A DNA stretch of 64,000 nucleotides from Argyresthia goedartella (taxonomy: Eukaryota; Arthropoda; Insecta; Lepidoptera; Argyresthiidae). Shown here piece by piece: positions 54,400 to 63,820 of this stretch (position 1 is its first letter; each line of letters opens with the position of its first letter). The notes under the pieces are model-generated. The model ran no database searches. It was not told where the DNA came from and was given only the letters and a program-made list of their open reading frames with translations. Where the stretch lies: assembly GCA_949825045.1 (NCBI GenBank), contig OX463815.1, positions 35,207,356 to 35,271,355 on the forward strand, read 5' to 3'. Both the position numbers and the translations under genes were made by a program.

Positions 54400-54545
54400 G
54401 ATTTTCACAGCAAATATCAGGGCAAAATGATGTGGTAGCTTAGGTGAAGGGTAAAGGGGGTGGGCGAAGCTAAGGCCTTTTATCCTTCGTGTTAGGTTGA
54501 ACATGTACGAACAATAAAAAATACTTAAAACATAAACTTAAGAAC
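54400..54545 (-). repeat. fragment of the 13 kb foldback-arm repeat
   Basis: AATATCAGGGCAAAATGATG, TAGCTTAGGTGAAGGGTAAA, CCTTTTATCCTTCGTGTTAG, CTTAAAACATAAACTTAAGA match the inner part of 14081-14424. It ends within a few bases of the start of HTE copy 6, so HTE inserted into or next to it. Confidence 0.7.
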
Positions 54546-54549
54546 ACAT

Positions 54550-55052
54550 AATAGTAGTTTATGAGACTGCTGCATAATGGAGGGCATTAGAACTCGAGTT
54601 AATAATATCACTCGAGAGTTTTAATGCCTAATTATGTACAGTTACATACACTAGTTTATCTACACACATATTATAAGCTCTCTTTGATGTGTTCAGGAAC
54701 CGCATGTTTGACCGGCATTGTGGCTCTGCAGTTGTTTAGCTTGTTCTGTAGTACCAACTTCACGCAGGCAGGCGTCGGCGTTCGAAATTTGAATGTCAGT
54801 ACCAACTTCACATACAAACTAGGGACGGCACGCAGGCAGGCGTCGGCGTTCGAAATTTGAATGTCATAATAAGTAGAAAAATTTATGAATAAAATATACT
54901 CATTTCTTATCTGAAAAATTACACATTATGGTCATAATGTGTAATTTTTCAGATAAGAAATGAGTTTTTACCAAGTAGTTTAACATTATGCTGATCGTAA
55001 CGTGCGGTTTTTGAACGCAGTAAAGAGGGTTTATGATACGTGTGTAGATGAA
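54550..55052 (+). mobile_element. HTE copy 6, shortened hairpin and enlarged palindrome
   Basis: Begins AATAGTAGTTTATGAGAC. The external hairpin has lost its GTTTATGAAACGAGCCGAAG centre, leaving CTCGAG arms. The subterminal repeats and the duplicated block are intact, as is the 78-codon frame (54624-54860). The central palindrome is enlarged to two perfect 33-base arms around a GT spacer at 54898-54965. Ends GTGTGTAGATGAAA. Confidence 0.85.
54898..54965. repeat. perfect 33-bp-arm palindrome in HTE copy 6
   Basis: The left arm ACTCATTTCTTATCTGAA through CACATTATG is followed by GT and its exact complement. In other HTE copies only the inner ~15 bases per arm are paired. Confidence 0.92.
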
Positions 55053-55334
55053 ATATTTAAAACATAAAAAGTGTTTTTTTTTATCCTTTTTTGCTGTGCA
55101 AAGCCATTATTTTATAACTTAGAATCAGTTCACATTCGTCTTTCAAAAAGTGCACACCAATCGCAATTATCATAATTAAAGTGATTTATCAAGTAATCAC
55201 TCTGCTTTGCTGTTACATCAATAATCTTTGTCAAGTTTTAAGCCAGCAAGGGCTCGTACAGTACCCGGCGTATAAGTTGAGCCACATAAAAATGTAAAAT
55301 GTATCTGAAACAGTCGTATTTGTCTTAACTCTTT

Positions 55335-55765
55335 GTATCTTTATGTTTAAACTTTATTGCACAAAAACAGAAGATACAGATACGTCTAAATAGAAACTAC
55401 GTGTACAAAGGCGAGTTTATCTCTATAAAGATATTTCTTCCAGCAAACCTAGGTTGGACAGGACACATTAAAAAACAGGTAGACCTGTGTGCACAACGTT
55501 AAATAATTAAAATAATAAACTGCTAACCAATATGTACATAAATACATAATATCAATACAAATAGATAAAATTATTCTACCAAATATACATCAATTCAATA
55601 TACTTACATAAGTCTATTATGGAGAAGAAAGATAGTGTTCTTTAAAGCGACTTTAAAAAATATTAAGTGACGGACTCTCTGATGGCGCTAGAAAGTTTGT
55701 TCAAGAGCCTGATGCTCGTAGTCTGAACCCATGTTCATATGCGGCTGTGTTTTGTTAACTCTTCA
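55335..55765 (-). pseudogene. LINE-Y 3' portion
   Basis: ACTTTATTGCACAAAAACAG, CAAAGGCGAGTTTATCTCTA, TTCTTCCAGCAAACCTAGGT and, further on, a decayed complement of the ORF2 end (GACGGACTCTCTGATGGCGC, AGTCTGAACCCATGTTCATA) match the copy at 37745-38345. Confidence 0.7.
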
Positions 55766-55908
55766 CATGTGTGTGTTATTACACCACTGGCTTAATTTTT
55801 ACAATTACTTTACCTAACCTATTCCGTTCATACGCATTGCATGTAAAATAAATAGTACTTTCTCCACCGCATCCTTTGGCATTCATTCCTACATTTTCAT
55901 TAACCATA

Positions 55909-55947
55909 CCCTGCACCCCTCGGGAGTCGGTCCCGAGGGGTGCAGGG
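55909..55947. repeat. perfect GC-rich hairpin
   Basis: CCCTGCACCCCTCGGGA, loop GTCGG, then the exact complement TCCCGAGGGGTGCAGGG. Arms of 17 bases without mismatch in otherwise AT-rich DNA; not part of a recognised element. Confidence 0.92.
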
Positions 55948-56464
55948 CTCCATATGGCCAGTAAATGCGTATTGTATTGGCAAGCCCCGTGCTATTCGAA
56001 CTAGCTCGATAAGTGCGTCCTTTGAATTGAAGCTTGAAATCGCGTGTGGTTTTTAAGGCAATTTATTTCGAGAAGTCTGTCATTCAAGTTAAGGTTACAC
56101 TACATACTGACTGATTCACCGACGAGTCACAAACGAGGACTCGTTGAGGTCTAAACCATTAGTGTCTTTTGTATGGTATTTGATTACACAGGAAGTGACT
56201 CGAAGTAAACTAGTTGGTAACTCGCGTCACTGATCAGTTTCATTTCAGTAGCTCCTTATGCAGAGGGTGGTTCCGTTTGACTGGCATTATGTAATGTTAT
56301 TCGTACGCCGTCGTCGTCGCCAATGACATACGAATGACATTTCATATTGGCGACTTCATTATTCGTATTGCCACCGAGTGAGTTAAGTTTGTGGCTGGGT
56401 GGATGGTAAGTACAAACAGTTTGGATAGATAAGTACTCAATTTAGGCAGACTTTAAAAATTCTC
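55948..56464. other. unassigned stretch
   Basis: Contains a small inverted repeat GTCGCCAAT / ATTGGCGAC (56316-56354). Nothing else was recognised. Confidence 0.4.
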
Positions 56465-57800
56465 ATAAACTCAAAGTCGAAGTCAAATTTATTTATTATA
56501 TAATATAGTAGATATTTACATATACTTAGGAAACATAATATTTTGCCTCTTCTCTACATTGGACCACTGTGGGAGAAGAAGGGCTTAGAAACTCCCACAG
56601 ATTGATTTTTAGATCTCTTTTAAAAATTGCTTATTATTTTAATTAAGCAGGAATATATAATTACAAAACTATTAACAGCAAGAACTGTGTTGAGCTAGAT
56701 TAACCCCATACAGTCCCACAATTTAACTAATCTTGAACATTGTGATTTCTCTTTTTCGACAAAGTTGCTTTATCATGATTTTTAGGGTTCCGTAGAAAAA
56801 CAAGGAACCCTTATAGTTTCGTCAAGTCTGTCTGTCCATACGTCCGTCCGTCCGTATGTCACAGCAACTATATGCAGAAACTATTAAGACTACACAGTTG
56901 AAACTTGGTATGTAGATGTATTCTGTAAATTGCTTTACAATTTTTATACGAAAATTTCAAAATTAAAATAATTAAGGGGGCTCCCCATACATGTAACTGA
57001 AACCAAAACAAAAAAACAATTTAATCAAACCTATATGTGTGGGGTGTCTATAGATAGGTCTTAAAAAATGACGTTGAGGTTTCTGAAACTATTTTCCTCA
57101 AAGTAAATCGTTAAAGAGACAGACTCTTCCAAAGTGGAAAAATGTGTGTCCCCAACCCCTCTAACTTTTAAAGTAAGAGAGTTAAAATCTACAAAAAATA
57201 TATGCTGTGTATCTCAATAAACATTTTCAACAAAAGTTAGACTGAACAATATAAAATCAGCAGTTTTTAAGATATGAAACATTTATTAAAAACCGGAAAG
57301 ATAACTTTGTCATTCATACAAACACTATGAAAAACAAAGTTACAACACAAACATCCAGTCCCATAATTTCTTGCTACAACATGGGCGAGTCCGACTAGCA
57401 CTTGGCCGCTTTTTATATTGCTCAAATGGCAATATCAAAATCTCCAGAGGTATCTTATTGTAGTAGAGGTTCTTGCGTACATACATTATATTTTCGAAAA
57501 TAAATTGACTAGCTAGCTAGTCTAGAGTTAGTATGTCAATTTCTTAAAAAAAACTCTCTTTGTTTTAAAAAATTAATTGCTCGAATAGCTCCTTTCTGTA
57601 AAATTAAAATAGTTTGAATATCCGCTGCTTTCCCCCACAACAAGATACCATAGGACATGACACTATGAAAGTAACTAAAATATACTAGCCTAGATGTAGC
57701 CACATCCGTATTTTGTCTGATTTTCCTAAAAGCGTGAGCCGCAGAACTTAATTTACAAGCTAATTTATCTATGTGGGGTCGCCACTGCAATTTGCTATCC
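56465..57800 (-). pseudogene. LINE-A 3' third, split by a GTE insertion
   Basis: The 3' end is at low coordinates (TCAAAGTCGAAGTCAAATTT tail, stem-loop arms CTGTGGGAG / CTCCCACAG). ORF2 C-terminal sequence follows at 57416-57800: the minus frame reads WRPHIDKLACKLSSAAHAFR, LVYFSYFHSVMSYGILLWG and ADIQTILILQKGAIRAI. The bases 56785-57409 are a GTE element flanked by TTTTTA on both sides. The LINE is 5'-truncated at about 57800. Confidence 0.85.
56785..57409 (+). mobile_element. GTE element nested in LINE-A
   Basis: About 625 bases starting GGGTTCCGTAGAAAAACAAG with a hairpin (GGGTTCC / GGAACCC), a GTCCGTCCGTCCGTATG tract, and ending GAGTCCGACTAGCACTTGGCCGC in pieces. Flanked by TTTTTA at 56779-56784 and at 57410-57415, while LINE-A has one such site here, so the flanks are a probable target-site duplication. 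This fixes both GTE boundaries. Confidence 0.85.
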
Positions 57801-58499
57801 ATTGTATTTTGCTATCATAAAACTCGATGATTTAATTAATTAAAGATAAGCTCACCTTTGTTGCATGTTTTTCTATTATAAGTTATCTGTATGAATTATA
57901 TAGTATATTACGTCGTCGCCACGACGACATCACCGAAGCGATGATTTTATGAAAAGTGATAATGATAATTAATGTAAGTACTTAGGTATTCCTTGATGAT
58001 CTGTGTAAAGTTATGTTACTTTAGCTTTTAGTCTCCAAAATACAGTTAGGAATCATCAAGGATTGCAGAGATGGATTAATATACATGTATGTACATTTAT
58101 ATTAATACTTAATAATGTAATTCACATTAAAGTGCAAGATAATATTTATCATTAATTTTATTAATTATCTATCACATCTATCCATTACACTAAAAGTAAC
58201 AACTTAACTGAATTACTCCACTTACATCAAAGTAGGATTCTCAGATTACACAGATAGAGAATGTATGTGGGGAATTTTCGTCTGTGGGGTTGGCTGTCTG
58301 TCTGAATGGCGCATTAGAGTCATTGTGATCAGATGGTAGAAGACCACTAGCGCATATGCTGTAGAGTTTTACTGCTTTTGTGTAGTAGAACTGTGATATT
58401 TTGATACTTAAGTTCATAATAACGTTTATTTCACTGTAATAATTTACAACATTTATTAGTGTGTATCCATTAAATTATCATACAAATATACTTTGTGAC
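57801..58499. other. unassigned stretch
   Basis: AT-rich. A small inverted repeat GTCGTCG / CGACGAC lies at about 57911-57927. No gene was recognised. Confidence 0.4.
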
Positions 58500-58805
58500 G
58501 TATGTAAGTAGTTGACCCAGCGAGCAAAGCGGACGTAGCGTGTCCGTTCCAGGATTGGGCAAAAATGGTTTCGTATGTCCGGATGTCTGTACTCTACTCT
58601 CATTTCTCAATTGACTCTCGTGAACTTTTGTGAACAGGTTCGATAAATAAATAGATTTTTTTGTCGATTCAGTTATTAGATTTTTTCAAAATGGCGGCGA
58701 TGTGGGGTTATAAAATTTCAAAAAACCGCTTCAGTTCAAACAGCTTGACCGATTTTAACAAATTTGTCACCTCATTTGTTGAAATTGGTCAAGCTGTATT
58801 GCATT
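58500..58805 (+). repeat. repeat H, copy 2
   Basis: CAGGATTGGGCAAAAATGGT, TTCGTATGTCCGGATGTC, CAGCTTGACCGATTTTAACA, CACCTCATTTGTTGAAATTG. Corresponds in reverse to 33075-33345. Confidence 0.6.
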
Positions 58806-59097
58806 CATAGAGACCGTGAGAGCAACAGACTATATCATTTTAGTTAAAAGTCAATAGGTTGGGTCTAACCCTCTAAGCCTCAAAAGCAGAGTCTCCATAC
58901 AACCAATTTTTCAACAATAGAATAATATCTACAGCTAAGTATATTTTACTATTTGCAAATAAACTGGGTCAGTAGCTATTATGGGATATATTCCTGTACA
59001 ACCTATTTAAACCTTCAACAGTAACAATTACCAGGTATTTCCAGCATTTTCTGTCATTGCAATGAGGAATGTGAGGGTGAGCCAGAGGGTTAAGACG

Positions 59098-59235
59098 GCA
59101 AAATGTAGTTCACAAACTTATTGGTGCGGCAACTTTCATACTCTATGTGCGTAACCAGGTGTATTCATAAGTTTGTATGTGTTGTTAAAAGAAAGTGTCA
59201 CTCGCGAGGTCTACCGCTCACAGAGCCACTCGTAC
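59098..59235 (-). repeat. repeat G, copy 3
   Basis: GGTGCGGCAACTTTCATACT, GTAACCAGGTGTATTCATAA, GTTTGTATGTGTTGTTAAAA, GTGTCACTCGCGAGGTCTAC, CTCACAGAGCCACTCG: complement of copy 1 including its GTGGCTCTGTGA end. Confidence 0.65.
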
Positions 59236-59597
59236 ATAATTTTTCAAGGTATACGTATATCTATATTTTTCCAACTAGGACTAAAGAATAACAATAAATT
59301 ATATTCATAGTATTCATATTCATCATGACCATTTAGTCAGACTACAAAAGCCATTACTAAATAAATACGAAACGCATTATTACGTCAGACCTGCACCAAC
59401 ATAGAGTTGTTTTATTTATGCACATGCTTACGAAACACAATCGGACCTCAGGGTTACAATAAGGGCTGCTTTGAAGTAGGATGTGGCTGATACAAAAGAA
59501 GAAAATGATAAATTGTAACCAAATTATGAACCAATACACCATTAGTAAATAATGTTGCAAGTTTGAAATTTCACTCTGGTATGATGCCTCCAAATTA

Positions 59598-59664
59598 TAC
59601 AGGGAATCCTAGTTTGGGGCTAGATCAATGTGTGTAAATAGTGTCCAAGGTATTATTATTCTAC
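59598..59664 (+). mobile_element. SINE-B tail fragment
   Basis: TACAGGGAATCCTAGTTTGG, GGCTAGATCAATGTGTGTAA, ATAGTGTCCAAGGTATTATT: only the 3' tail of SINE-B. Confidence 0.75.
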
Positions 59665-60399
59665 TTTAAAGGAGATTCTGACTCCAAAAAACATTGAATC
59701 TGTTCAACCTCTTGGGTTTGTTATCAAAAAATTGCATTGAAGTTTAGATTCCTTCGCTTCTTGCATCTTTCCCAGTCTATATGTATAATATAATATAACA
59801 CTTCTTGTTTCATTTTTGCTAATGCAAGTATAAAAAAGACGATACTCCTGACTCCAAATTAGCCTCAGTGTACCCGCGTAAAAAACTGATATAATTTTGC
59901 ACAAGGTGCATATAATACTTGTATCTTCCGATCGATCATAGCCGAGGTCACTGAATCCTAATACGATTCTTTTGAAAATGCATTTAACGCGACCCATATG
60001 CTGCTGTGGTACCAGCATGGGGGCGTATTGTACGAGCAAGCGGCTTTTACACCATATGGTACAAAAATTCATAAACAAGTGCATACTAGATTCCACTTTA
60101 ATTCATTGCGATTACGGGCTCCGACCTTGCCAGATGGAAAAATGTACAAATTTCGACTTTGCGTTCTAAGCATAAAGTCTTAAATATTTTACCAAATAGG
60201 GGTGATTTGATGAAAGAATCGAGACAGACAAATATCAACTCTAATATAAAAGGAGTTCGTTTTAAATTTATCAAAACATACACTGCTGTTGAAAGGCCAG
60301 AGCCAAAAACGGGTACAACATTTAATAGCGTCAGAGACTTCTATAAACGGTGATGTTCAAAACTCTGCTAATATCGAAACTGAATTCAAACCTTATAAG
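59665..60399. other. unassigned stretch with overlapping open frames
   Basis: Several overlapping frames of 60-130 codons on both strands (for example 59704-60096 minus; 59998-60183 plus) show no recognisable domain. The adjoining 60400-60610 piece suggests that part of this may be decayed LINE sequence. Confidence 0.35.
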
Positions 60400-60610
60400 T
60401 TTGTAGATAGAGAAGTCGATAGTGAGGTTGAAGTGAAAGTGCGTTTGTCAATTATTAGGGTGAATGATCGAAAGAGCTTTGAGAATGAAAAGGGGATGAT
60501 TATAGGACAAGCTGGGTTTGGGCGCAGCCAGCTATTGTTTGCTGACGATGCACCACATGTTAGTTTGGTATTTGCGCTTTGTAAGTACAAATGCTGGGGA
60601 TTTGGGTAAG
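60400..60610 (+). pseudogene. probable LINE reverse transcriptase fragment
   Basis: The frame reads VDREVDSEVEVKVRLSI, a short variable part, then GRSQLLFADDAPHVSLVF. 'REV...V......QLLFADDA' is the layout around the catalytic FADD box in many LINE reverse transcriptases. Similarity beyond the box is weak and the segment is short, so the call is moderate. Confidence 0.45.
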
Positions 60611-61509
60611 CATATTCTAATATCATGTTGATATTAGCAGGTGGATTAGCTGTGTTCTATGACAAAAGCTGAATAGTTTTCTATTGCGTGGGTATTCTTC
60701 GGATAGTAGTACATAAAAAATAGAAAAAACAAAACGTATGAAACTCTTTCTTTTTCAGAGTAGAAATATTTGGATGCCCTATAAATGGAATGAAAATTGA
60801 GTACATAACATCAAGTAAATCAACGTCATAATTAGATACATTCTTTTTGTGGTGGATAAAAGTCTAAACGTGGGTAAAAATGTGTCTCCGCCACGTCCGG
60901 AAAAAAGTAATATGGTCACATATAATTCCTCCCCTGGGTGAACTACGTTAAGTATTTCACTATCATAACAGTTTCCTCTCTATATGATACCAAATCCAAT
61001 CAGCTCCAACACAAAACAAATCAAACAAAACCAACCCATCGATCTGCAGATCACAACAAGACTCGCAACTAATCTGTCCTCAACCGACAGTTGATTGAAG
61101 CAATCCTCGAGAGAGGAGGAACCAATCAAAGTTGCAGACGCGACCTTTGTGTATGGAGTCATCCGTAAAAGAGTTGCAGTTGAACTGACTGTGTTGGGAA
61201 TATTAGATAATATTCAAGTAAGTTGTATGAAGTAACTGTTATGTGAGTTCTTGTTAGTAACTTGAAATTAAAGGCGAAAGACAGGACATTCGGAGCTGAC
61301 TGTGACGCACTTGATCTACCATCTGATCACGTCGTAACGTATAGATATATAATAGAATAATAGTTAGTAGTTAGTAGTAGTAGTATAACATATAGTATAA
61401 ACTAAAGACAAATCAGACAAGGCAGCAATAATAATTAGTAGATGTAGAATAGTAATGTTTGCCACTTTACATCAATTCAAAAACAAATTGGAATATTAGT
61501 TTGACTCCC
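60611..61509. other. unassigned stretch
   Basis: Includes a TAGTTAGTAGTTAGTAGTAG simple-sequence run near 61365. No gene was recognised. Confidence 0.4.
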
Positions 61510-61720
61510 AAATAACAATGTAGTTTCACAGAACCGTATTGGTTGCTATAGGTCACTTTTTGTCCAAATACTAAAGTTAGGTTTCTTAGGTCACAACTTT
61601 GTAATACAAACTGAAGCCGAAGCAAAGCGGAGCGGACCGAGGCAACTCCATGTATAAAATTTTGGTAAATTAAGTTAATTTCGGATGAAAATGTACTTTT
61701 TTGGATGTAACTCTTTATTT
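61510..61720. repeat. repeat with CGCTCCGCTCCGCTTC motif, copy 2
   Basis: Reverse-complement counterpart of 43580-43790; see GAAGCAAAGCGGAGCGGACC and GAAAATGTACTTTTTTGGAT. Confidence 0.6.
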
Positions 61721-61834
61721 AATCTGGTAAACAGTTAAATAAAGAGTTAGGTTAGGTTACCCAAGAGGAATTAGGTCAGAAATCATATATTCATGTTAAG
61801 GTCAGAAAACAAGACCATCATAGGTTTCTTATAA

Positions 61835-62090
61835 ATAAATAATACATTGGACACTATTTACACACATTGATCTTGCCCCAAACTAGGATTCCCTGTATCT
61901 TGGGTACTAGTCAACGATACACATACTTATATAGATAAATCTTATAATTATAATAGATAAACAAATAGGTATGACTAGGGTACAAACATCCGTTCTCATC
62001 AAACAAATATTTTCCCCCACCTGGACTCGAACCCGCGACCCTTGGCTTCGTAGGCAGGGTTGCTGCCGACTCGGGCATTCGGGGTCGTCG
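61835..62090 (-). mobile_element. SINE-B copy, full length
   Basis: On the minus strand: head GACGACCCCGAATGCCCGAG, B box GGGTCGCGGGTTCGAGTCC, body GAGAACGGATGTTTGTACCC, tail TACAGGGAATCCTAGTTTGG and GGGCAAGATCAATGTGTGTA. Confidence 0.85.
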
Positions 62091-62588
62091 AACTTCTTAA
62101 AAGTAGATTAGTCACATGAATTGAGCCATAGTAACAATACGTAGAACCTAATAACTATATAATAATGATTGGGATAATGTATGGGTATGTGACTGTGTGA
62201 GGGTGTGTGCACAATTATTTAAAATATTGTTTAAGTTATTGCTAATGTATAATTTATTTCTTTTTAATGTATAATTATGTACATGCCAACGTGTATTTTT
62301 TGTCTGAAATAAATATTTTTGGATTTTAATTTGAATAGTAATTTCTGTTCAAAATAATTTGACCGAAGATACAAAACAATAGGTATTTTATTCGCCGCCC
62401 AATATCAGGGAACGTAAGAAAAATCCCACGATACAATCAGTTTTCTCGCCTGAGGCCAAAATAATTTGTCTTGCGACAAAAGAAGTAGACTGATCGTTGT
62501 AAATCAGAGCGGTTCCTCTAGAATCTGGCAACTATAGCTAGTTGTCTATACTTAGGGGTGGAAGGTGAGCATGAACATTTCAGATATC

Positions 62589-62665
62589 GTAACCAAGGAA
62601 ACAAGTCACTAACGATTTTTGTCGATACTGGTTTAACACGGTTTATCACTTATTTCCTTGGTTAC
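62589..62665. mobile_element. tiny hairpin MITE
   Basis: Left arm GTAACCAAGGAAACAAGTCA and right arm ATCACTTATTTCCTTGGTTA form a near-perfect ~20-base inverted pair with a 37-base centre; total 77 bases. Confidence 0.65.
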
Positions 62666-62779
62666 CAGTTACCAATGTAGTTTCGTGTGCAGATGGTGTA
62701 AGGGAATTTAGTTTAACTATAATATTTTTACTTATAGTCTCTTATAGTTTTTGCTTTTTCTTCGTGCCTCTCCACTATT

Positions 62780-62910
62780 TGAGACCGGTGGTCAGCACTC
62801 CATACTCCTTCTTATGAATCGCCAAGAGCATCGGCTGTAAGTTCTACGCTTGCCTCACCCGTCCACTATCGGATGTTGCGGAGCCACGACTTCTTCCTTC
62901 TAACAGTTAC
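62780..62910 (-). pseudogene. LINE ORF2 C-terminal fragment
   Basis: On the minus strand the text reads RRKKSWLRNIR, a stop, then WTG, and further ASVELTADALGDS; this follows the 'GR.R.SWL.NIR.WTG..S.E.L...A.DR' pattern near the end of many LINE ORF2 proteins. Stops show decay. Confidence 0.45.
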
Positions 62911-63000
62911 TTCTCACAAATGTCTGTGTTCACCCCACTATCCACTGTGATGGACAGTAGGATCCTTGTGGAACATTTGTTGGAGTCGAGCTAATAAGAT

Positions 63001-63697
63001 GTCCTGTGTGATGTAACTGCCGGTACGGATTGATTGATGTTGAGTAACGAGAGGTTAGACGTTAACCAATGAAGTTAAGGTTGTAGAAGCAGAGTTTATA
63101 AAAGTTGAGAGAGATATAATGTTAATAGCATTGGTTGGCAAATTATTTTTTATCACACCTGCTCTAAAAATACATACTAATTATACCAATTAGAGGGAAG
63201 AAACGCCTTTATCCCGCCCTTCAAATCCTTTCATCCCAAGGTATGGAAGTTTGTATGAAAATCCTTCCGACCCAAGGGTGGGAAGTATGTATGAAATTCC
63301 ATTACATACCTGTTTTTTTTTTATTCATTTCTCAGCAGTCATACTGCAAAGAGACTTTAACTGTCTACTAATTAAATTTCAAGTAAATTGTTACTGGCCA
63401 CATACAGTTTTTTTTTTACCAGTTACCAACCTCCTTGGTGCATACAGAAAATTAAAAACGAAATTATTTTTGTATACAAAACGTGCGGAATCACGGAAGA
63501 AGTGGCTGCATGACCTTATGATCTTAGCCTACTCCAGAAACGGGCGAATAAAAAAAGGAAAAGCCCGCGCATTTTCGCAAAAACTTCGATTGATTTAGCA
63601 TTTATCTTTGTGTTTTTTGTAAAATATGGATGCATTTATGTCTATAATTTTCCTCGTAGGTGTAATAAAAAGCACTATACATACCTCAGGATAAAGT
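63001..63697. other. unassigned stretch
   Basis: A partly repeated phrase, AGGTATGGAAGTTTGTATGA and AGGGTGGGAAGTATGTATGA, lies at 63238-63300. A 115-codon plus frame (63251-63598) ends in a basic stretch (RKKWLHDLMILAYSRNGRIK) that I do not recognise. Confidence 0.35.
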
Positions 63698-63773
63698 ACA
63701 GTTCCATACCTCAAATGGTTTGCGCCCCTCGCAAGCTCGTGGCGCAAATGCCATAATCTCGGTATGGAACTGT
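63698..63773. mobile_element. short nested-hairpin element
   Basis: Outer arms ACAGTTCCATACC (63698-63710) and GGTATGGAACTGT (63761-63773) are perfect complements; inner arms TTTGCGCC and GGCGCAAA are also perfect. Total 76 bases, MITE-like. Confidence 0.75.
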
Positions 63774-63820
63774 CACTTTCTTCCCTCTGAAGTAATGTAC
63801 TATTACAAATTTACCATTAA

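Noticed and set aside
59998..60353. Chain of plus-strand frames upstream of the FADD-like box
   Set aside because: Frames overlap with minus-strand frames and show no reverse transcriptase or endonuclease motif; only 60400-60610 is reported.
63251..63598. 115-codon plus-strand frame with a basic C-terminus
   Set aside because: It begins in a repeated phrase (GTATGGAAGTTTGTATGA-like) and shows no recognisable domain.
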